Below are positions 61,106 through 64,000 of a stretch of 64,000 bases of DNA, piece by piece. The first letter of the stretch is position 1. Every line of letters starts with the position of its first letter. The DNA comes from Aquibium oceanicum (GTDB taxonomy: Bacteria; Pseudomonadota; Alphaproteobacteria; Rhizobiales; Rhizobiaceae), in the NCBI RefSeq assembly GCF_001889605.1, contig NZ_CP018171.1:930001-994000 (forward strand), read 5' to 3'. The notes under the pieces are model-generated. The model searched no databases. It was not told the DNA's origin and worked only from the letters and a program-made list of their open reading frames with translations. A program made the translations under genes and the position numbers.

Positions 61106-62530
61106 ATGTCCAACCATCTCAAGTTCTACATCGACGGCGCATGGATCGACCCGGCCGTTCCCGCCGTTCTCGACGTCATCGATCCCTCGACCGAGGAGGC
61201 CTACACGTCGATTTCGGTCGGCTCGGCAGCCGACGTCGACAAGGCCGTCGCCGCTGCCCGCAACGCGTTCGACGCCTTCTCTCAATGGACCCGCGAAGAA
61301 CGGCTGGCGCTGCTGAAGCGGATTCTCGCCGCCTATGTCGAGCGCTACGAGGACATCGCCCAGGCGGTGAGCCGGGAGATGGGCGCGCCGATCGGCTTCG
61401 CGCGCGAGAGCCAGGCGGGGGCGGGACGCGGTCATATGGAATCGACGATCGCGGCGCTCGAGACCTACGAATTCGCGCAGAAGCGCGGTTCGGCCATGGT
61501 GGTCAAGGAGCCGATCGGCGTCTGCGCGCTGATCACACCGTGGAACTGGCCGCTGAACCAGATCGTCTGCAAGGTCGCACCCGCCATCGCCGCTGGCTGC
61601 ACGGTGGTGCTCAAGCCCTCCGAGATCGCGCCGATCTCGGGCGTGATCTTCTCCGAGGTGATGGACGCGGCCGGCGTGCCGAAGGGCGTCTACAACATGG
61701 TGCAGGGAAACGGGCCGGACGTCGGCCAGGTCATGGCCGCCCATCCGGACGTCGACATGGTCTCCTTCACCGGCTCGACGCGCGCCGGCATCATCGTCGC
61801 CAAGACGGCGGCCGACACGGTCAAGCGCGTCGCGCAGGAACTCGGCGGCAAGTCGGCCAACATCGTATTGCCAGATGCCGACTTCGAGACGGCAGTGCGA
61901 AAGGGCGTGCAGGGCTGCTTCAGCAACAGCGGCCAGAGCTGCGACGCGCCGACCCGGATGCTGGTTCCGGCCGATCGCCACGACGAGGCGCTCGACTACG
62001 CGAAGTCGGAGGCCGAGCGGTTCGTCACCGGCGATCCGCGTGCCGACGGCACCATGCTCGGACCGGTGGTGTCAGAAGTCCAGTACGGCAAGATCCAGCG
62101 GCTGATCGAGGCGGGCATCGAGGAAGGCGCCACGCTGGTGACCGGCGGGCCGGGGCGTCCGGACGGACTGAACCGCGGCTACTACGTCCGCCCGACGGTG
62201 TTCGGCAATGTCACCAACGACATGACCATCGCGCGGGAGGAGATATTCGGCCCGGTCCTGTCCGTGCTGCCCTATCGCGACGAGGAGGAGGCAGTTGAGA
62301 TCGCCAACGACACCGTCTACGGACTTGCCGCCTACGTGCAGTCGAAGGACATCGAGCATGCCCGCAGCGTGGCGAAGCGGATGCGCGCCGGATCGGTCTA
62401 TCTCAACTATCCCGACTGGGACACAATGGCCCCCTTCGGCGGCTACAAGCAGTCCGGCAACGGCCGCGAATATGCCGACTGGGCAATCCACGATTTCTTG
62501 GAGATCAAGGGCATCGTTGGATGGGAATGA
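61106..62530 (+). CDS. NAD(P)-dependent aldehyde dehydrogenase
   Basis: A 474-residue aldehyde dehydrogenase. Family motifs are TPWNWPLNQIVCKVAPA, FTGSTRAG, the general-base Glu about 245 (QELGGKS) and the nucleophile Cys about 279 (NSGQSCDAPTRM), with EEIFGPVLSVLPY near the C-terminus. The ATG at 61106 follows AAGGGGG. It would oxidise the aldehyde made by the FAD amine oxidase, completing an amine-to-acid route. It is the last gene of the operon. Confidence 0.94.
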   Translation: MSNHLKFYIDGAWIDPAVPAVLDVIDPSTEEAYTSISVGSAADVDKAVAAARNAFDAFSQWTREERLALLKRILAAYVERYEDIAQAVSREMGAPIGFARESQAGAGRGHMESTIAALETYEFAQKRGSAMVVKEPIGVCALITPWNWPLNQIVCKVAPAIAAGCTVVLKPSEIAPISGVIFSEVMDAAGVPKGVYNMVQGNGPDVGQVMAAHPDVDMVSFTGSTRAGIIVAKTAADTVKRVAQELGGKSANIVLPDADFETAVRKGVQGCFSNSGQSCDAPTRMLVPADRHDEALDYAKSEAERFVTGDPRADGTMLGPVVSEVQYGKIQRLIEAGIEEGATLVTGGPGRPDGLNRGYYVRPTVFGNVTNDMTIAREEIFGPVLSVLPYRDEEEAVEIANDTVYGLAAYVQSKDIEHARSVAKRMRAGSVYLNYPDWDTMAPFGGYKQSGNGREYADWAIHDFLEIKGIVGWE

Positions 62531-62716
62531 GCTCGATGCGGTAAAGATTGGTGAGAGTGTCGATACCCGACGCTCCCAAATCTCCCGCCCGGCGCCAGCA
62601 GGGTCTCGCGATCACCGGGCTTGATCCTCTCGCGCTCTTCGAAGACGCCCCTGCAGGCGGCCGTCGTCAACCACCCGTTTTCGGCTTTTCCGCCGAGCGC
62701 CGACGCGGATGGCGAC

Positions 62717-63979
62717 TCAGCGCAATGCCTTCGCCAGTGACGCGTCGGGGAAGCAGGTGGGCTTCAGACCGTTCTTTTCCTGCCACTCCCCGATCGACCT
62801 GCGCGTCTTGAACCCTGCGAGACCGTCGGCGCCGCCGACGTCGTGGCCGAGCCTCTCCAGTCCGCGCTGCAGGGCCGCGACGTCCGATCGATCGAGTCCG
62901 CCGACCTTGCCCCAGGAACCGGCAAAGCCCCTGTCGCCATAGGCGATCCTGTCGGCGGCGTGGCCGACGAACAGCGCGTAGACGTCGCTCTCGTTGTAGT
63001 CCTTCAAAACGTAGAAGTTCGGCGTGACGACGAAGGCGGGGCCGTGGCGGCCCGCCGGCATCATCAAGTATCCTTCGCCGCGCAGTTCGTGCGCGGGGAA
63101 CGGTTTGCCGCTCACCCGTTCGACCCCCATCGCGACCCACTCGGAAATCTTGCGGCCGCGATCGGGGCCTTCGAGAGCGCAGGAAATGCCGGAAGGGACC
63201 GTCACCTCGAAGCCCCAGTCGCGGCCGATCACCCAGCCATGTGCCTTCAGATAGTTGGCGATGGAGGCGAGCGTGTCGGCCTCCGAGTTCCAGATGTCCG
63301 CGCGCCCGTCGCCGTCGCCGTCGGCCGCGAACTTCAGGTAGGACGTCGGCATGAACTGCGGCTGGCCGAGCGCGCCGGCCCATGACGATTTCATCGACCG
63401 CGGCGCAATCCGGCCGCGCTCGGCCATGACCAGCGCTGCCAGCACCTCCTCGCGGAACATCTCCTTGCGGGTCGCCAGGAAGGCCTTGGTGCCGAGGACC
63501 TCGAAGGCGTCGTGCGGGATCTTCGCATTGCCGAAACCGGACTCCCGCCCCCAGATGGCGAGCACGATTCCTGCAGGCACACCGGTGTTCCGTTCGATCG
63601 CCGCCAGTGTCTCGCCGTACCGCGCGGCGCGGTTTCGCCGCGCCGCCGTGACGCCGCGCACCGTGTTCTCGGCGAAATAGTTGCCGGGCGAACGGAATTC
63701 CGCCTGGTGCTGGGTCTTGGGCGTGGCGGGCTGCTCACCGGGCAGGACGAGATCCGGCAGATCGAGGTTGGGCGATATGCCGGCAAAAGCCGCATCGAAG
63801 GTCTTTCGCGAAACCCCGCTCGCCTTCGCGGATGGCCACAGGTCGGCGTCGAGCCAGGCGCGGAACTGTTGGTTCAGTGAGGCGGCCGAAGACGGAGAGG
63901 GGCCCGCGATCACTAACGACAACAGGATTGCCGATGCCGAGAAAGCGCGATGAAGTGCTGGCCAAAGGCCGTCAATCAT
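62717..63979 (-). CDS. lytic murein transglycosylase (MltB family) with C-terminal peptidoglycan-binding domain
   Basis: Periplasmic muramidase-like enzyme, 420 residues, that cleaves the glycan strands of peptidoglycan. An N-terminal signal peptide (SASAILLSLVIAGPSPSSAAS) precedes the SLT_2 domain. That domain has VPAGIVLAIWGRESGFG (catalytic Glu in GRESG), SSWAGALGQPQFMPTSYLKFA and DGDGDGRADIWNSEADTLASIANYL (quoted in part). A PG_binding_1 domain (LQRGLERLGHDVGGADGLAGFKTRRSI) ends the protein. It is convergent with the aldehyde dehydrogenase, 186 bases apart. Confidence 0.93.
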   Translation of the reverse strand: MIDGLWPALHRAFSASAILLSLVIAGPSPSSAASLNQQFRAWLDADLWPSAKASGVSRKTFDAAFAGISPNLDLPDLVLPGEQPATPKTQHQAEFRSPGNYFAENTVRGVTAARRNRAARYGETLAAIERNTGVPAGIVLAIWGRESGFGNAKIPHDAFEVLGTKAFLATRKEMFREEVLAALVMAERGRIAPRSMKSSWAGALGQPQFMPTSYLKFAADGDGDGRADIWNSEADTLASIANYLKAHGWVIGRDWGFEVTVPSGISCALEGPDRGRKISEWVAMGVERVSGKPFPAHELRGEGYLMMPAGRHGPAFVVTPNFYVLKDYNESDVYALFVGHAADRIAYGDRGFAGSWGKVGGLDRSDVAALQRGLERLGHDVGGADGLAGFKTRRSIGEWQEKNGLKPTCFPDASLAKALR

Positions 63980-64000
63980 CTGTAATTTCTCCTCTACCCG

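Noticed and set aside
1-64000. CRISPR arrays, insertion sequences with terminal repeats, or prophage modules
   Set aside because: No regularly spaced repeats, transposase motifs or phage structural genes were seen; the only mobile trace is the recombinase remnant near 54639-55073.

Overview
The window is GC-rich and densely packed, with many ATGA or GTGA start/stop overlaps and frequent GTG and TTG starts. The core genes dnaX-ybaB, engB, yidC-rnpA-rpmH, the small SRP RNA next to dnaX and tRNA-Arg(ACG), together with the many ABC importers, point to the chromosome of a Rhizobiales alphaproteobacterium (Phyllobacteriaceae/Mesorhizobium-like). The species cannot be named from this stretch. Function calls rest on motifs read by eye; no database search was run.

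Region 1 (1-13358) is catabolic. A minus-strand oligopeptide-type ABC importer (binding protein, permease, a permease fused to an ATPase, second ATPase) is followed in the same operon by an alpha/beta hydrolase and a class III CoA-transferase. A divergent GntR/UTRA regulator, a type-B carboxylesterase, an acyl-CoA ligase, a TetR regulator and an SDR dehydrogenase follow on the plus strand. Together they look like import, hydrolysis, CoA activation and oxidation of an ester or acid.

Region 2 (13359-25383) is one long plus-strand series of overlapping genes. A complete Liv-type importer (KHMGF) runs by translational coupling into a ribose-type importer. One ribose-type permease is fused to a strictosidine-synthase/SMP-30-like beta-propeller, and a second stand-alone propeller follows.

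Region 3 (25415-34469) looks like nitrogen-heterocycle (purine-like) scavenging. It has a CMP/guanine-deaminase-type enzyme, then an NMT1-type ABC importer and an 8-oxoguanine-deaminase-like amidohydrolase. Two isopenicillin-N-synthase-family oxygenases, an alpha/beta hydrolase and a beta-hydroxyacid dehydrogenase follow. Upstream of the importer lie two sigma-54-type promoters and a compact leader hairpin that could be a purine riboswitch.

Region 4 (34490-54297) is mostly core or housekeeping: arylamine N-acetyltransferase, AI-2E-type permease, Kazal lipoprotein, LLM oxidoreductase, ybaB, dnaX, SRP RNA, a frameshifted amidase, a ZIP transporter, a SigK/RskA-like sigma/anti-sigma pair with fasciclin and MsrB genes, engB, a CatB-type acyltransferase, yidC, rnpA, rpmH, a TVP38 membrane protein, a flavin disulfide reductase and an orphan histidine kinase.

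Region 5 (54501-64000) starts with tRNA-Arg and a decayed serine-recombinase remnant. An amine-utilisation cassette follows: FAD oxidase, PotBCDA-type importer, XRE-cupin regulator and aldehyde dehydrogenase. Two matching inverted repeats lie in front of its two transcription units. An MltB-type lytic transglycosylase closes the window.
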